From assembly GCF_029267515.1 (NCBI RefSeq), contig NZ_JAJUIS010000001.1, forward strand, positions 1 to 64,000: a stretch of 64,000 nucleotides of DNA, given 5' to 3'. The position numbers were made by a program, and so were the translations under genes. Source of the DNA: Seleniivibrio woodruffii. GTDB lineage: Bacteria; Chrysiogenota; Deferribacteres; Deferribacterales; Geovibrionaceae. The notes below the pieces were generated by a model. That model worked only from the letters and a program-made list of their open reading frames with translations, was not told the origin of the DNA and did no database searches. Of the stretch, positions 10,928-20,739 are shown in pieces (the first letter of the stretch is position 1; the number at the start of each line of letters is the position of its first letter).

Positions 10928-11293
10928 TTACCCCAGTACCTTTTTAACAACGGTAACGAGCTGTTCCGGTTTAAACGGCTTAACTATCCATCCGGTTGCG
11001 CCCGCCGCTTTGCCCTCCGCCTTTTTGGAATCCTGAGACTCTGTGGTCAGCATTATGATGGGCACAAACTTATACTGGGGCTTCGCCCGCAGTTCCTTAA
11101 TAAGCGTTATGCCGTCCATGTTGGGCATGTTAAGGTCGGTGACGACCATGTTTGCCGCGCCCGACTGAAGTTTGCTGAGGGCGTCCTTTCCGTCGCACGC
11201 CTCGATGACCTCGTACCCCTCTTTAACAAGCGTAAATCTGACCATTTGTCTTATGCTTGCGGAATCGTCCACAGTCAAAATAGTCTTTGCCAT
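10928..11293 (-). CDS. cheY: Chemotaxis response regulator CheY
   Basis: Single-domain receiver of 121 residues that carries the signal from CheA to the flagellar switch. The acidic pocket VDDSAS, phospho-acceptor D53 (MVVTDLNMPNMDG) and the conserved Lys in WIVKPFKP are all present. I placed the start at the ATG at 11293 because GGAGG is well spaced for it. A GTG at 11302 would abut that site. It lies directly upstream of cheA, as expected for the main output of the operon. Confidence 0.94.
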   Translation of the reverse strand: MAKTILTVDDSASIRQMVRFTLVKEGYEVIEACDGKDALSKLQSGAANMVVTDLNMPNMDGITLIKELRAKPQYKFVPIIMLTTESQDSKKAEGKAAGATGWIVKPFKPEQLVTVVKKVLG

Positions 11294-11294
11294 C

Positions 11295-11642
11295 TTACTC
11301 ACCCTCCTGTATCAGAAAACATGTCCCGAAAAGCCCTTTCGCGCATTTTTTTCCGGGAGCTATGCCGGACCAGCCTGCTTTCCCGATGATCCCGCAATCA
11401 TCGAGTTTCACACAAAAACTCTTTCCTTTCGCCGTATAGGCTCTGTGGGCGGTACAAAGAACCTGCAGAAATGTGCAGTCAATCGCGTCCACATTGCCGA
11501 TATGTACAGTAAGTTCCTCCGGTGCTTTGAGTCCCTCACATACTCTCTCGTAAAGCGGTCTGACGTTGGATATTGTCAGTTCGCCGCTGAGGTGAAGTAT
11601 CGTTTTTCCGTCCGCCTGCTTCTCCATTCGCATTTCAATCAT
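11295..11642 (-). CDS. STAS-domain protein of the chemotaxis operon
   Basis: 115-residue STAS (anti-sigma-factor antagonist) domain with LHLSGELTISNVRPLYERV and VDAIDCTFLQVL. The position often holding a phosphorylatable Ser or Thr in SpoIIAA-type proteins appears here as DCT. Genes of this type are common beside cheY/cheA in some anaerobes, where their role is uncertain. Only 1 nt separates it from the cheY start, so the two are very likely translationally linked. Confidence 0.85.
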   Translation of the reverse strand: MIEMRMEKQADGKTILHLSGELTISNVRPLYERVCEGLKAPEELTVHIGNVDAIDCTFLQVLCTAHRAYTAKGKSFCVKLDDCGIIGKAGWSGIAPGKKCAKGLFGTCFLIQEGE

Positions 11643-11653
11643 AATAAACCTCG

Positions 11654-12847
11654 CTAAAACAACTCCACGTTGTCATCGCTATGTAAATTCCCGGTTCTGC
11701 CGGGTTTCTTTGATGAGTGAACCTCCCGTTCCGATTCCATTGTGTAAAGTTCTTTGATGTAGTGCTCTATATTGCTGACATCAACCCGTAATTCGTCTCC
11801 CCTGAAAGTGTTCAGCGCGGAACGGATGCTCTCCATATCCGCCCTTATCATATCCAGAGGCTCTATAACGTGTTCTATCCGCTGTCGGTTTATATCCTGA
11901 TACTGCATGGCGACTACCATTCCGCCTATCTCGTTTGCAAGCTCCGCCGAAGTATAGGTAAGCTGTTCAACTATCCGGCTTGAATTGCTCATCGACTGAT
12001 CAAGCACCTTCAGCGTCTTTGTTATCTCCGAATCGGATCTGTCGTGTATTTCTTTGATATTTCTGACATTTTCAACGGTTTTCTCGCGGATGTCTCCGAC
12101 CTTGCCGGAAACCTCGTCTATGATATTGCGTATCTCCAGAGAGAACTGGTTTGATTTTTCCGCAAGTTTGCGCACTTCGTCGGCAACAACGGCAAAACCC
12201 CGCCCGGCGTCCCCCGCCCTCGCCGCTTCTATGGCGGCGTTCAGAGCGAGCAGGTTTGTCTGATCGGCGATGTATTCAACGTTCTCCACAGTGTCCCTTA
12301 TATTCCCGATATCCTCTATAACTACCGCCAGTTCTTTGTTTGTTTCATCTATATATCTGTAGATGACCGATATTTCGCTCAGAACCTTGGACAGGATAGC
12401 CTTGCTGTTATCGATGAAATTCTCGTCCCTGCTTCCTGTACCGGTAAGGCTGTCGATAGCTTTTGAGGCACTGCTGGATTGTTCCTCCGCCATGGAGACT
12501 ATCATATTGAATTTGCCCGCAATGTCGTTGTGTGCGGATTCGCTGTCGCTGTTTGCCCGCAGAAGCTGGTTTTTAAGAACGGTTATAAGCTCCGCCCTTA
12601 TATCCAGAGCTTTTGTAAGAGGCACGAACGAACCTTTCAGCTTTGCCGCGCAGTCCTCATGATTAGCATGTTCCTGCTTCCTCGCCTCTTCCGCTTCGGC
12701 TTTTGCACCGGAAAGGAACAGAACAAGAATAATGATGCCGCACACTGCGCAAATGCCGGCACGAAAAATTGTGCCGTCCGCAAAACAGACAACCGTCTGT
12801 ACAACCACAAGCAGCGCCGCCGCAGCTTTAAATATTCTGCTGTTCAT
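11654..12847 (-). CDS. MCP-like signalling protein with two N-terminal membrane helices
   Basis: 397 residues: two closely spaced membrane helices within residues 5-48 leave almost no periplasmic sensor. A coiled-coil region follows, then the MCP tip with [21 protein letters not shown] cytoplasmic segment, [12 protein letters not shown], follows and is typical of MCPs that end in a CZB-like or helical tail. There is no HAMP domain. It probably senses an internal or membrane-linked cue, or acts as an array component. It overlaps the upstream response regulator gene by 20 nt. Confidence 0.88.
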   Translation of the reverse strand: MNSRIFKAAAALLVVVQTVVCFADGTIFRAGICAVCGIIILVLFLSGAKAEAEEARKQEHANHEDCAAKLKGSFVPLTKALDIRAELITVLKNQLLRANSDSESAHNDIAGKFNMIVSMAEEQSSSASKAIDSLTGTGSRDENFIDNSKAILSKVLSEISVIYRYIDETNKELAVVIEDIGNIRDTVENVEYIADQTNLLALNAAIEAARAGDAGRGFAVVADEVRKLAEKSNQFSLEIRNIIDEVSGKVGDIREKTVENVRNIKEIHDRSDSEITKTLKVLDQSMSNSSRIVEQLTYTSAELANEIGGMVVAMQYQDINRQRIEHVIEPLDMIRADMESIRSALNTFRGDELRVDVSNIEHYIKELYTMESEREVHSSKKPGRTGNLHSDDNVELF

Positions 12848-13247
12848 GTCTTCCTCCGCTCTCGTTCAAAGTCCCGAGCATTTCGCTCAATTTTCTGAAA
12901 AACTCTTTGGAAGAGAACGGTTTCTGCAAGACAGCAATATTTTTCAGCCTTGAGCAGAAAAACTCGATGTCGAAATCGAGCATACTCGTTATGACCAGCA
13001 CAGGCGTTTCGATCTTCTCCTCAACGAGGTATTCGATAACGTCTATCCCCGAAACCTTGGGCATGATAAGGTCGAGCAATATCAGGCTGTACGGGTTTTC
13101 CTCAAGGATGCTGCTGATGATACACTGCATCCCCTCGTCACCGTCGCCCGCCTCAACCACGTCATATCCGCGCCTTGTCATCACTATGCGCACCGCAGTT
13201 CTAAAGAGCGCTTCATCTTCAATCAAAAGTATTCTTTTACCTTTCAT
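12828..13247 (-). CDS. CheY-like single-domain response regulator
   Basis: First gene of the chemosensory operon. 139 residues with the acidic pair in [10 protein letters not shown], phospho-acceptor D59 ([13 protein letters not shown]) and Lys in [12 protein letters not shown] short C-terminal tail has no DNA-binding domain. The receiver diverges from the operon cheY, so it may be a phosphate sink or control another output. The 20-nt overlap with the MCP-like gene suggests coupled translation. Confidence 0.88.
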   Translation of the reverse strand: MKGKRILLIEDEALFRTAVRIVMTRRGYDVVEAGDGDEGMQCIISSILEENPYSLILLDLIMPKVSGIDVIEYLVEEKIETPVLVITSMLDFDIEFFCSRLKNIAVLQKPFSSKEFFRKLSEMLGTLNESGGRHEQQNI

Positions 13248-13499
13248 GGAGCTATCAAAAGCAATAGGTATGCCACATTATCCTTGCTTATTTACCAATA
13301 ATTTATTATGGTCAGCGCAAGACGATAATTGTCAACCTAACTATCGTTTTTTGACGGTTTGTAACATTCTTATTATTTGCGGTTAATAAACTTTTTTAAA
13401 AAAGAGAAAATTTGGTTGACATTTACATGTGTGTCACTAAAATTAAGTATATAATTTATATGATTAATTTCTTACGAAATCCCAGTCCGGTGCTTAAAA
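13248..13499. other. Divergent intergenic region between chemosensory operon and kinase pair
   Basis: About 250 nt of AT-rich DNA between divergent genes. TTGACA (13416-13421) and TATAAT (13450-13455) occur, but their spacing of 28 nt is too wide for one sigma70 promoter. ACGATA/TATCGT form a short inverted repeat near 13322-13347. I see no coding sequence. Confidence 0.5.
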
Positions 13500-15353
13500 A
13501 TGAAGATTCTGATGATTGCCAGGAGCGAACATACGCTCACCTACGACTTTGTACAAAAGATATATTCAGACGGCTATTATATAATTAAAATAGTTCACAC
13601 TCCAGCCGACGCAGTCCTCTCCATGCGGCAGATTGCACCAGACGTAGTTATTCTGGATATTGACTTTCTCATGGAAACCGGAGAATCGCTTATACTCGAA
13701 CAGGTTTACAGCTATAACAATATTCCCGTGATTTACGTCACGGACGAATCCGTTAAACAGATTCTCGACAAGACACTCGACCAGCAGTCCTTCGGCTACG
13801 TCTCCTATAACTGCACAAAAGAGGAGCTGAGCGCCGCTCTGGACAGAGCCTACAGCAAGATAAACCTTGTGGAAAAGACAGCCGCCCAGTCAAATATGAT
13901 GAATATTCTCATGGAAAGCAGTTCCATGGGAATCATTTTTCTCGACAGGACAGGACGAATCGTTAAACACAACAACCTTTTTTTTGACATATTTAAAGCC
14001 GAGCCGAACCTTGACAGCATAGAGAAAATCTCCGGCGGCAGCATAAATAACAAAATGATCGGGGAACTCCTTGCAGGAGAGAAACACGATATCGTTAAAC
14101 TGAATTTAAAGGGTGTAAAGAAATTTCTCCATGTCTCCGCTGAAAAATGCAAATGGTACAACAACGAACTCGTAATGATGTTTATATCCGATATGACAAA
14201 CCTTTATAAAGCCCAACACTCTCTTGAGGAATCGGAAATGCGCTTTGCAAAGGTCTTCAGCGAAAGATCCGACCCCGGAGTCATTGTAAAGTGCTCCACA
14301 TGCGAAATTTATGCGGCAAACAGGGCTTTTGCGGAAAAATATAAGGTGGATATGAAAAACTGTACCGGAAGCACTCTGGTGACATACATAGGCACCGAAG
14401 TTTCAAACATCCTGAAACTGCGCGCCCACGGCAAAGACAGCTTCAGCCTCAGCAGGATACAGCAGCAGAGCTTCGCAGGAGACACCTTCATCGTCAACTT
14501 TAAAGGCAAAAAAATCTCGTTCGACAATACTGACTACTTCTTTATGGAGATAAGAGATGTCACGGAACAGGTCAAGGCGGAAGAAGCCAAAAAAATGTTC
14601 CAGCAGCACCTCATGCACGCGAACAAACTCACCGCTCTGGGCACGCTGGTTTCCTGCATGGCGCATGAGATAAATAATCCGAATAACTTTATAATGTTCA
14701 ACACGTCGCTTGTTTCAGACTATATTGATATCCTCACGGGAAGAAAAGAGGACGACGGCGAAGAACCCATGAGCGCAGAAGAAATTCAGACCGACCTGAG
14801 AGAACTGGTGGACGGGATTGCGAAAGGTGCGGAAAGGATAAAACTCATTGTGGACGACCTGAAAAGTTATGCCCGCACAGGACGGGTGAGCATCTTTCAG
14901 AAAATATGCCTGAAAGAGGCGGCGGAAACCTCCGTAAGGCTGCTCAGCCACAAGATACGCAAAGCCACAAAGCGCTTTAAAGCCACTTTTCCGGACGACA
15001 GTTTCTTTATCTACGGAAATCAGCAGAAACTTGAACAGGTCTTCATGAATATCCTTATGAATTCCATCGAAGCGATAAAATCAACTGACTGTCTGCTCGA
15101 AGTCAAATGTTATAATGATGCCAACTATCAGATAATAGAGATAATAGACGAAGGAGTCGGTATTGCCGAAGAAAACCTTGGCAAACTGCTGGATCCGTTC
15201 TTTTCAACAAAATTTCAGAACGGAGGAACCGGATTGGGGCTTTATATTGCCAACAGCATTATAAAAGAACATCGCGGATTCCTGAACATACGTTCGCGGG
15301 TTTCAATCGGCACAACTGTAACTATAAAATTCCCGAAGTATGCCCATGCCTGA
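13500..15353 (+). CDS. PAS-domain sensor histidine kinase with degenerate N-terminal receiver
   Basis: 617-residue soluble kinase. Residues 1-125 look like a receiver fold (D53 in VVILDIDFL) but lack the usual N-terminal acidic pair and the conserved Lys, so it is probably a pseudo-receiver. PAS-like regions follow (about 135-235 and 245-360), then HisKA with H389 in MAHEINNPNNFI and an ATPase domain with GGTGLGLYIANSI. No membrane helix is present, so it likely senses a cytoplasmic cue. It overlaps the next gene by 14 nt, which identifies its partner. Confidence 0.93.
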   Translation: MKILMIARSEHTLTYDFVQKIYSDGYYIIKIVHTPADAVLSMRQIAPDVVILDIDFLMETGESLILEQVYSYNNIPVIYVTDESVKQILDKTLDQQSFGYVSYNCTKEELSAALDRAYSKINLVEKTAAQSNMMNILMESSSMGIIFLDRTGRIVKHNNLFFDIFKAEPNLDSIEKISGGSINNKMIGELLAGEKHDIVKLNLKGVKKFLHVSAEKCKWYNNELVMMFISDMTNLYKAQHSLEESEMRFAKVFSERSDPGVIVKCSTCEIYAANRAFAEKYKVDMKNCTGSTLVTYIGTEVSNILKLRAHGKDSFSLSRIQQQSFAGDTFIVNFKGKKISFDNTDYFFMEIRDVTEQVKAEEAKKMFQQHLMHANKLTALGTLVSCMAHEINNPNNFIMFNTSLVSDYIDILTGRKEDDGEEPMSAEEIQTDLRELVDGIAKGAERIKLIVDDLKSYARTGRVSIFQKICLKEAAETSVRLLSHKIRKATKRFKATFPDDSFFIYGNQQKLEQVFMNILMNSIEAIKSTDCLLEVKCYNDANYQIIEIIDEGVGIAEENLGKLLDPFFSTKFQNGGTGLGLYIANSIIKEHRGFLNIRSRVSIGTTVTIKFPKYAHA

Positions 15354-16743
15354 GAAATGCCCCATCGTCATAGTTGACGACGAAAAAGAGATGCTCCAGT
15401 ATTATGAACTGTTCTTTAAACTGAATAAAATAAAGAACTATAAGCTCTTCTCTTCCTCCGCAAAATTTATAAGCGAACTGACAACCTTCGAACCGTCAGT
15501 AGCATTTCTGGACATCAGGATGCCGGATTATGACGGTGAAGAGGTGCTTAAAGAGATACGGAAAAAATATCAGGATACTGCCGTGTTCATAATCTCCGCC
15601 ACGCAGGACATAGATACCGCCGTGCGCTGCATACAAAGCGGAGCACAGGACTATATCGTCAAACCAATAGACAAGAACAGGTTCCTCGCCAGTATTGCCA
15701 CAGGCAGCGATATATTCAGAATAAAAAAAGAGCTGAATAAAACCAGAGAGGAACTGGAGAAACTCAGCTTAAAAAACAACCTGTGCAAATCAAAGATAAT
15801 CACGCAGTCTCCTGCTATGGAAGATGTTATTCGGTACGTCCTCTCCATTGCGGAAAGCGATTTTCCGGTACTTATAACCGGAGAAACGGGTACAGGAAAA
15901 GAACTTGTTGCAGAAACCCTTTATAATTTCAGCAAAAATCAGGAAGGCTTCATACCTGTCAACATATCGGCATACGACGAGAACATGTTCAACGATGCGG
16001 TATTCGGACACGTCAAAGGAGCCTTTACCGGAGCGAATAAGGACAGAACCGGACTTCTTGGCAGCGCAGGCAAAGGAATTGTTTTTCTGGACGAAATAGG
16101 CGATCTGCCGGAATCGGCGCAGATAAAACTGCTTCGGGTATTGCAGAACAGAGAATACACTCCTTTGGGTTCCGATACGCCTCTTAAAACGGAAGCCAGA
16201 ATTATCGCCGCTACAAACGCGAATCTGAGGAAAAAAGTGGAGACCGGAGCGTTCCGCGAAGACCTCTTTTACAGGCTTTCGGCACACGTCATAGAGATTC
16301 CGCCGCTGAGAGAAAGAAAGAACGATATAGATCTGCTTTTCAATTATTTTTACCGGTCCCTGCTGGAAAAAATGGGCTGTGAAGGTCCCGACGTACCCCA
16401 CCACCTGATGAATTCTCTGAAACATCATCGGTTTCCCGGAAACGTGCGTGAACTTCAGGCGCTGGTGCAGGACTACGTTTTTATGTTTCGCGACAGAGAG
16501 ACAAATAAACAGAGCATCAACAGATTTCTGAACAGACACAATATCATGCCTGTTGCCGACAGGTCAAAATACGACAATTCTTTCAGCTACGACGGCTACT
16601 TCCCGTCGCTCAAAGAGATGGAAACGCTTCTTATTGATCAGGCAATAGCAAGGGTTAAGGGCAACCAGAGCAAAGCCGCCGCCATGCTGGGCATCACCAG
16701 ACAGGCTCTCAACAAACGCCTTATACAGAAAAAAGGGAAATAG
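15340..16743 (+). CDS. NtrC-family sigma54-dependent response regulator
   Basis: 467 residues: receiver with D58 (AFLDIRMPDYDG) and K108, then an AAA+ domain with Walker A GETGTGKE and the sigma54-contacting loop GAFTGA, and a C-terminal Fis-type HTH (NQSKAAAMLGITRQALNKR). It activates sigma54 promoters by ATP hydrolysis when phosphorylated, presumably by the kinase encoded just upstream (14-nt overlap). Target genes are not evident; a second possible start is the ATG six nt downstream. Confidence 0.95.
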   Translation: MPMPEKCPIVIVDDEKEMLQYYELFFKLNKIKNYKLFSSSAKFISELTTFEPSVAFLDIRMPDYDGEEVLKEIRKKYQDTAVFIISATQDIDTAVRCIQSGAQDYIVKPIDKNRFLASIATGSDIFRIKKELNKTREELEKLSLKNNLCKSKIITQSPAMEDVIRYVLSIAESDFPVLITGETGTGKELVAETLYNFSKNQEGFIPVNISAYDENMFNDAVFGHVKGAFTGANKDRTGLLGSAGKGIVFLDEIGDLPESAQIKLLRVLQNREYTPLGSDTPLKTEARIIAATNANLRKKVETGAFREDLFYRLSAHVIEIPPLRERKNDIDLLFNYFYRSLLEKMGCEGPDVPHHLMNSLKHHRFPGNVRELQALVQDYVFMFRDRETNKQSINRFLNRHNIMPVADRSKYDNSFSYDGYFPSLKEMETLLIDQAIARVKGNQSKAAAMLGITRQALNKRLIQKKGK

Positions 16744-16769
16744 GCAAATAACTTTTAATATGAAAAACA

Positions 16770-16791
16770 GGGGCGGTTGATTCGCCGCCCC
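16770..16791 (-). terminator. Shared terminator between convergent genes
   Basis: GGGGCGG and CCGCCCC form a 7-bp GC-only stem with an 8-nt loop. On the minus strand it is followed by TGTTTTT and so would end the autotransporter transcript; on the plus strand it lies 26 nt after the NtrC-type gene but is followed only by ATATTTA. Confidence 0.65.
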
Positions 16792-16798
16792 ATATTTA

Positions 16799-18622
16799 TC
16801 AGAATCTTATTGTAATATCCGCATTTATGCTCTGATCAGTCGATTCCCCCGCAAAATTACCCTTATACGCCACACCCACTGATGTTCTGTCTGAAACACT
16901 GCCGTCCAGACCAAGTTCAAAAACAACAGTATCGCGCGCAACTGGTGTACCCTCCGCTGTAAAAGCATCCGCTCCGGCAAGGGCAACACTTGTTTCAGGC
17001 GTTCTGTCTCCGAAAGTGTGTTTAAGCCCCACGGAGCCGTTGGGTTTCAGTTTAACACTGCCAGCCGGAACCTGTGTTTCCAAACGAAGACCCGCCGTAG
17101 CAAAAACGGTATCCATATCAGACGAATCTCCGCTGAGAGCGGAACTGCCGCCGTTTTCGCTGAAACCGTCAGCATCAAGATTAACATATGCCGCGTTGAG
17201 GAACGGAGTGACTTTGCTCTTGCCATCTTTGATATCGTAGCTTATCTCGCCGAAGAACTGATAGCTGCCGGCATCATAATCAGAATCCTGATATTCACTG
17301 AAACTGCCGAAATTTACTGTTCTGTCAGTATCTATGCTATGCCATCCGTATGCAGCACCGAAGGTGAGTGAAATATCGCTTATCAGCTTTTCTCCATAAA
17401 AACCAAGATAGTAGCTTTTCACTGAACCGGAGGAAGAGAGCGAATCAACGTCATAGTCTGTGTTGCTCGCACCGAATACAATACCGGCACTCAGAGTACC
17501 TGTTATCTCTCTCTCAGCACCGATCATCAGACCGCCGACCGTGCGGCTGAGTGTTGAAGTTCCGTCGTTGCCGTCCCAGTCCGCATCTGCACCAAATACA
17601 TTGAACCAGAACATATAGTTTTGCGTCTGTATAGGGGAGCGCGACAAGACCGCATCCCTTACAAATCGGCTGTCCTCGAGCAACATTGTCTGAGCGGAAG
17701 CGTAAACTTCACCTGAAAGCATTGAAAAAGCATCACTGACTCCGGACTCGCTCAGTGGCAGAACAGCCTTGTAAAGAGGGCTGTCTATGCCGAGCGACTC
17801 CACAGCTTTTGCAACACCTGTCTGGTTAACTGTTTTTGCATAACTCACAAAATCCATATTATTGCGCATAAGCTCCATATATACGCTGTCTGTTTCGTAT
17901 TTCAGATAGACGTCGAGAAACGCAAAACCGTCAGTCACAGTATCAAACGTTCCGCTCACACCGCCCTCGGCACTGATTATCGTATATTTTGTGTAAGGAT
18001 TGTAATCGGAACCATCACTTGTTCCGTTTTCAGGAATAATGTTGATTGTGGATCCGCTGTTTATAGTCACACTTCCTGTAGCATTCACTTTGTCGTTTGT
18101 TCCATCGGGATCTATCTCTACTTCAAAAGTAGAACCTGACGAAAATGTCACATCTGTTACGTTCATTGTTCCTATGGAATTGCCCGGGGCAAGCACGCCT
18201 CCGGAATCTACAACTATAGCTCCGTAATTACCTGAACCGCTGAGCGTACCGCCGAAAACATCGACGTTTTTCACCGAACCGTTGATTGAAAGAGAACCTT
18301 CGTATACGCTCCAGTTGACGTTCTCTGAATTTCCGGTTATCTCCCAGACCCCGTCTCCGGTCTTTTCCACTGTTTCAATACTCTGATATTTTCCGGTATC
18401 GCTTATCAGTTCAGTGTCCAGAGTCCCTGTTCCAGAACCTGTCAGTTCAAGAGTATCCGTGCCTGTGCCTCCGGTCACAGTGCCGATGATGACAGAGTTT
18501 CCCTCTATCACAAGCCTGTTCTCTCCATTGCCGAAAGCTATCGCAACATTATCCTCACTGCCCGCATCTATTGTTCCTGAGTTCACGACAGTGGAGTCAC
18601 CGTCGCCGGTTTCAACTGCACT
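16799..18622 (-). pseudogene. Autotransporter, 3' part only (passenger end plus beta-barrel)
   Basis: C-terminal portion of a type V autotransporter. It has a passenger tail with repeated GSGTGTLD/ETGDGDSTVVNSG-like beta-helix sequence, a linker, then a beta-barrel of roughly 270 residues that begins near YMFWFNVFGADADWDG and ends in ITIRF with the outer-membrane terminal Phe. No signal peptide or N-terminal passenger exists. The frame is homology-like up to about 18622 and then runs into the antisense of an RTX fragment. The only start is a GTG at 18586 without a ribosome site. I read it as a 5'-truncated gene, cut at a rearrangement point. Confidence 0.8.
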
Positions 18623-19240
18623 GCCGGAAGCGACACACTCTACGGAAAAGACGATAACGATACCCTTTATGGTGGAGATGGAAATGACGTACTCATAGGT
18701 GGAGCCGGAAATGACTATCTCGATGGACAGGGCGGCGATGATATCCTTACAGGTGGCAACGAAGCAAACACCTATGTACTAAATACCGGAAATGATACCG
18801 CCAACGGTGGCACGGCCAATGATCAGTATTTTGCATTGGTTTCAAGCGGAAACGATGTAATTACGGATACTGGCGGCACGGCAGACTATCTTTTCATAAG
18901 AGGCCTGGACGCATCAAAAGCCGGGTATATGGTTTTTGCAAATGACAACACCACAAACACCATGTTTATTTCTTTCGGTGGTTCAAGCTATAATAACAAC
19001 CCAGGCTATGTTGAGTTTAACTATACTCAGGTAGACAGAGTGTTTTGGTATAACGAATCAAACCCTGCATCAAGCCTTGAAATTAAAGTTGCAAATATGA
19101 ATTATCTCATAGATGCAGTTGAAGGGCTTGTAGGTTTATCTGGAGAAAATGCTCTCAGCAACGCATCATATCAATACAACATGGCGTACAATACAGTTCA
19201 GAACCAATCATTTGTTTATAGCTCTGTTTCTTTGGGCTAA
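18623..19240 (+). pseudogene. RTX (haemolysin-type calcium-binding) protein, 3' fragment
   Basis: An open frame of 205 codons begins abruptly inside RTX nonapeptides (GSDTLYG, DNDTLYGGDGNDVLIGG, GNDYLDGQGGDDIL). It then has a C-terminal region without repeats ending VYSSVSLG, like secretion-signal ends of type I secreted proteins. No ATG, GTG or TTG start precedes the repeats; the frame has a stop at 18578-18580. It directly abuts the truncated autotransporter on the opposite strand, so both genes lost their 5' ends at one junction. A strong terminator follows its stop. Confidence 0.82.
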
Positions 19241-19255
19241 ACAAATATCAGATCC

Positions 19256-19285
19256 AAGGATAAGGCTTGAAAAAGCCTTATCCTT
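19256..19285 (+). terminator. Intrinsic terminator of the RTX fragment
   Basis: AAGGATAAGGCTT-gaaa-AAGCCTTATCCTT is a perfect 13-bp stem with a tetraloop, followed by ATTTTCTT. It starts 16 nt after the stop, showing the fragment keeps its original 3' end. Confidence 0.88.
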
Positions 19286-19375
19286 ATTTTCTTCATAATT
19301 TATGTTAAGCAATTTCACAATTGGACGATAAGGATATCAGGTTAATTTTACGTATGTTCTTTATCGAGGTGTGGC

Positions 19376-20716
19376 ATGATAATCTCAGGCGTGAACAACA
19401 GCCAGAATTACAGCTTCTTTAATGTAAACCAGTCCGGCAATCAAAAAACGCCTGAAGCATTAACTACCGACAAATATGTCCCCACAACATCAAGCACGTC
19501 AGCCACATACAACATGTTCGGCAATATCCAGAAGAGCATATTCGATTCATTTACAAACGAAAACAGCTTCATGAGCGCTATTCGCACTGTATTCGATAAT
19601 GTTGAAAATCAGGCTTTATCCTCCGAAACACTCACTCAGGCTGCAAAAATATCAGACGAGTTCAAGAAAAAAGGAGAATGGCTGAGTATTAGCCCTGATG
19701 GCAAGCACGTATCAATACGTGATGCAGAAAACGTTTACTATGAAGGTAAGGAACAGAGCATATCAGTTTCTAATAGCGACAATGTTGTTTTGAATGCGAC
19801 GAAAGGCAAAAAAGAGATTAACATATTTGGCAGTAAAAACGTTGTCTCAAACACAGGAGAGGGCAGCGACCGCCTTTTTGCAAATAATTCAAGCAATGTC
19901 ATTATCAATAGCGGCGGAGGCAACGACGGTATCGGAGTTATCAGGTCTAAAAATGTCCTTATTAATTCAGGTAATGGAGATGACCGTGTTTTTTCATCGG
20001 GATCAAGCGGAGTTGCTATAAAAAGTGGTAAAGGTAACGACATCATCACAGTAGGTAATTCCAATAGCATTATTATCGATAGCGGTGACGGAAATGATAA
20101 AACCACCTTATACTCATCAGATTCAGTAAATATAAACAATGGAGATGGGAACGATACGACATCTGCCATTTCGTCTGAAAACTTAATAATAGACGGCGGT
20201 AAAGGTGACGACATCATCAATGTTCAACATTCCAGTAATGTTATTGTAGATGGCGGAGACGGAGATGATGTCATAACTGTTGAGCACTCCAGCAATGTCA
20301 TCGTAGATGGCGGAGCAGGAAACGATACTATAACAGCTTCAGGTATAATATCAGGCGGTACAGGTGACGACTATATCAAACTTCACCACTCAATTTTCCT
20401 TAAAGATGAAAAGATTCAGGACGTTATTAAATACAGTAAAGGCGACGGAAACGACATCGTTGAAGGCGTGACAGAAGACACCATTATCGAACTCAACGGC
20501 ATATCAGAAGATGAATACGATATAACTGAATCAAGAAACGAAAACGGTACGAAAGTAAAAACTCTGACCATGAAAGATGGTAGCGGAAGCATGACCCTGA
20601 TTTACAACGGTTCAACATATTCAAATCATGTCAAAAAACAGGATAATGCAGAACAGTACAGCAATATGCCAGAATACACCCGTTTAAACAATGTCAGTGT
20701 CGGGCAAGCAGACTAA
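19376..20716 (+). CDS. RTX-like secreted repeat protein with ten 19-residue repeats
   Basis: 446 residues and no Sec signal peptide, as expected for type I secretion substrates. Residues 1-133 are Asn/Ser-rich without a recognised domain. Residues 134-323 are ten tandem 19-residue units, consensus SxNVxIxSGxGNDxIxxxx, close to the RTX GGxGxD calcium motif but with one motif per turn. A short unit (SGGTGDDYIKL) and a C-terminal region of about 115 residues follow, the latter with a dense acidic stretch. GAGGTG at 19366-19371 supports the start. No type I transporter genes are in the window. Function unknown. Confidence 0.82.
   Translation: MIISGVNNSQNYSFFNVNQSGNQKTPEALTTDKYVPTTSSTSATYNMFGNIQKSIFDSFTNENSFMSAIRTVFDNVENQALSSETLTQAAKISDEFKKKGEWLSISPDGKHVSIRDAENVYYEGKEQSISVSNSDNVVLNATKGKKEINIFGSKNVVSNTGEGSDRLFANNSSNVIINSGGGNDGIGVIRSKNVLINSGNGDDRVFSSGSSGVAIKSGKGNDIITVGNSNSIIIDSGDGNDKTTLYSSDSVNINNGDGNDTTSAISSENLIIDGGKGDDIINVQHSSNVIVDGGDGDDVITVEHSSNVIVDGGAGNDTITASGIISGGTGDDYIKLHHSIFLKDEKIQDVIKYSKGDGNDIVEGVTEDTIIELNGISEDEYDITESRNENGTKVKTLTMKDGSGSMTLIYNGSTYSNHVKKQDNAEQYSNMPEYTRLNNVSVGQAD
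19775..20344 (+). repeat. Ten tandem 57-bp units encoding the 19-residue repeats
   Basis: Units begin at SDNVVLN, SKNVVSN, SSNVIIN, SKNVLIN, SSGVAIK, SNSIIID, SDSVNIN, SENLIID, SSNVIVD and SSNVIVD, all exactly 19 residues apart. The last two are nearly identical while the first is divergent, suggesting growth of the array from its 3' side. Confidence 0.88.
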
Positions 20717-20739
20717 ATTAATAACACTGTGTTGCATTA

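Noticed and set aside
13416-13455. TTGACA and TATAAT upstream of the kinase gene as one promoter
   Set aside because: The spacing is 28 nt, far from the 16-18 nt needed.
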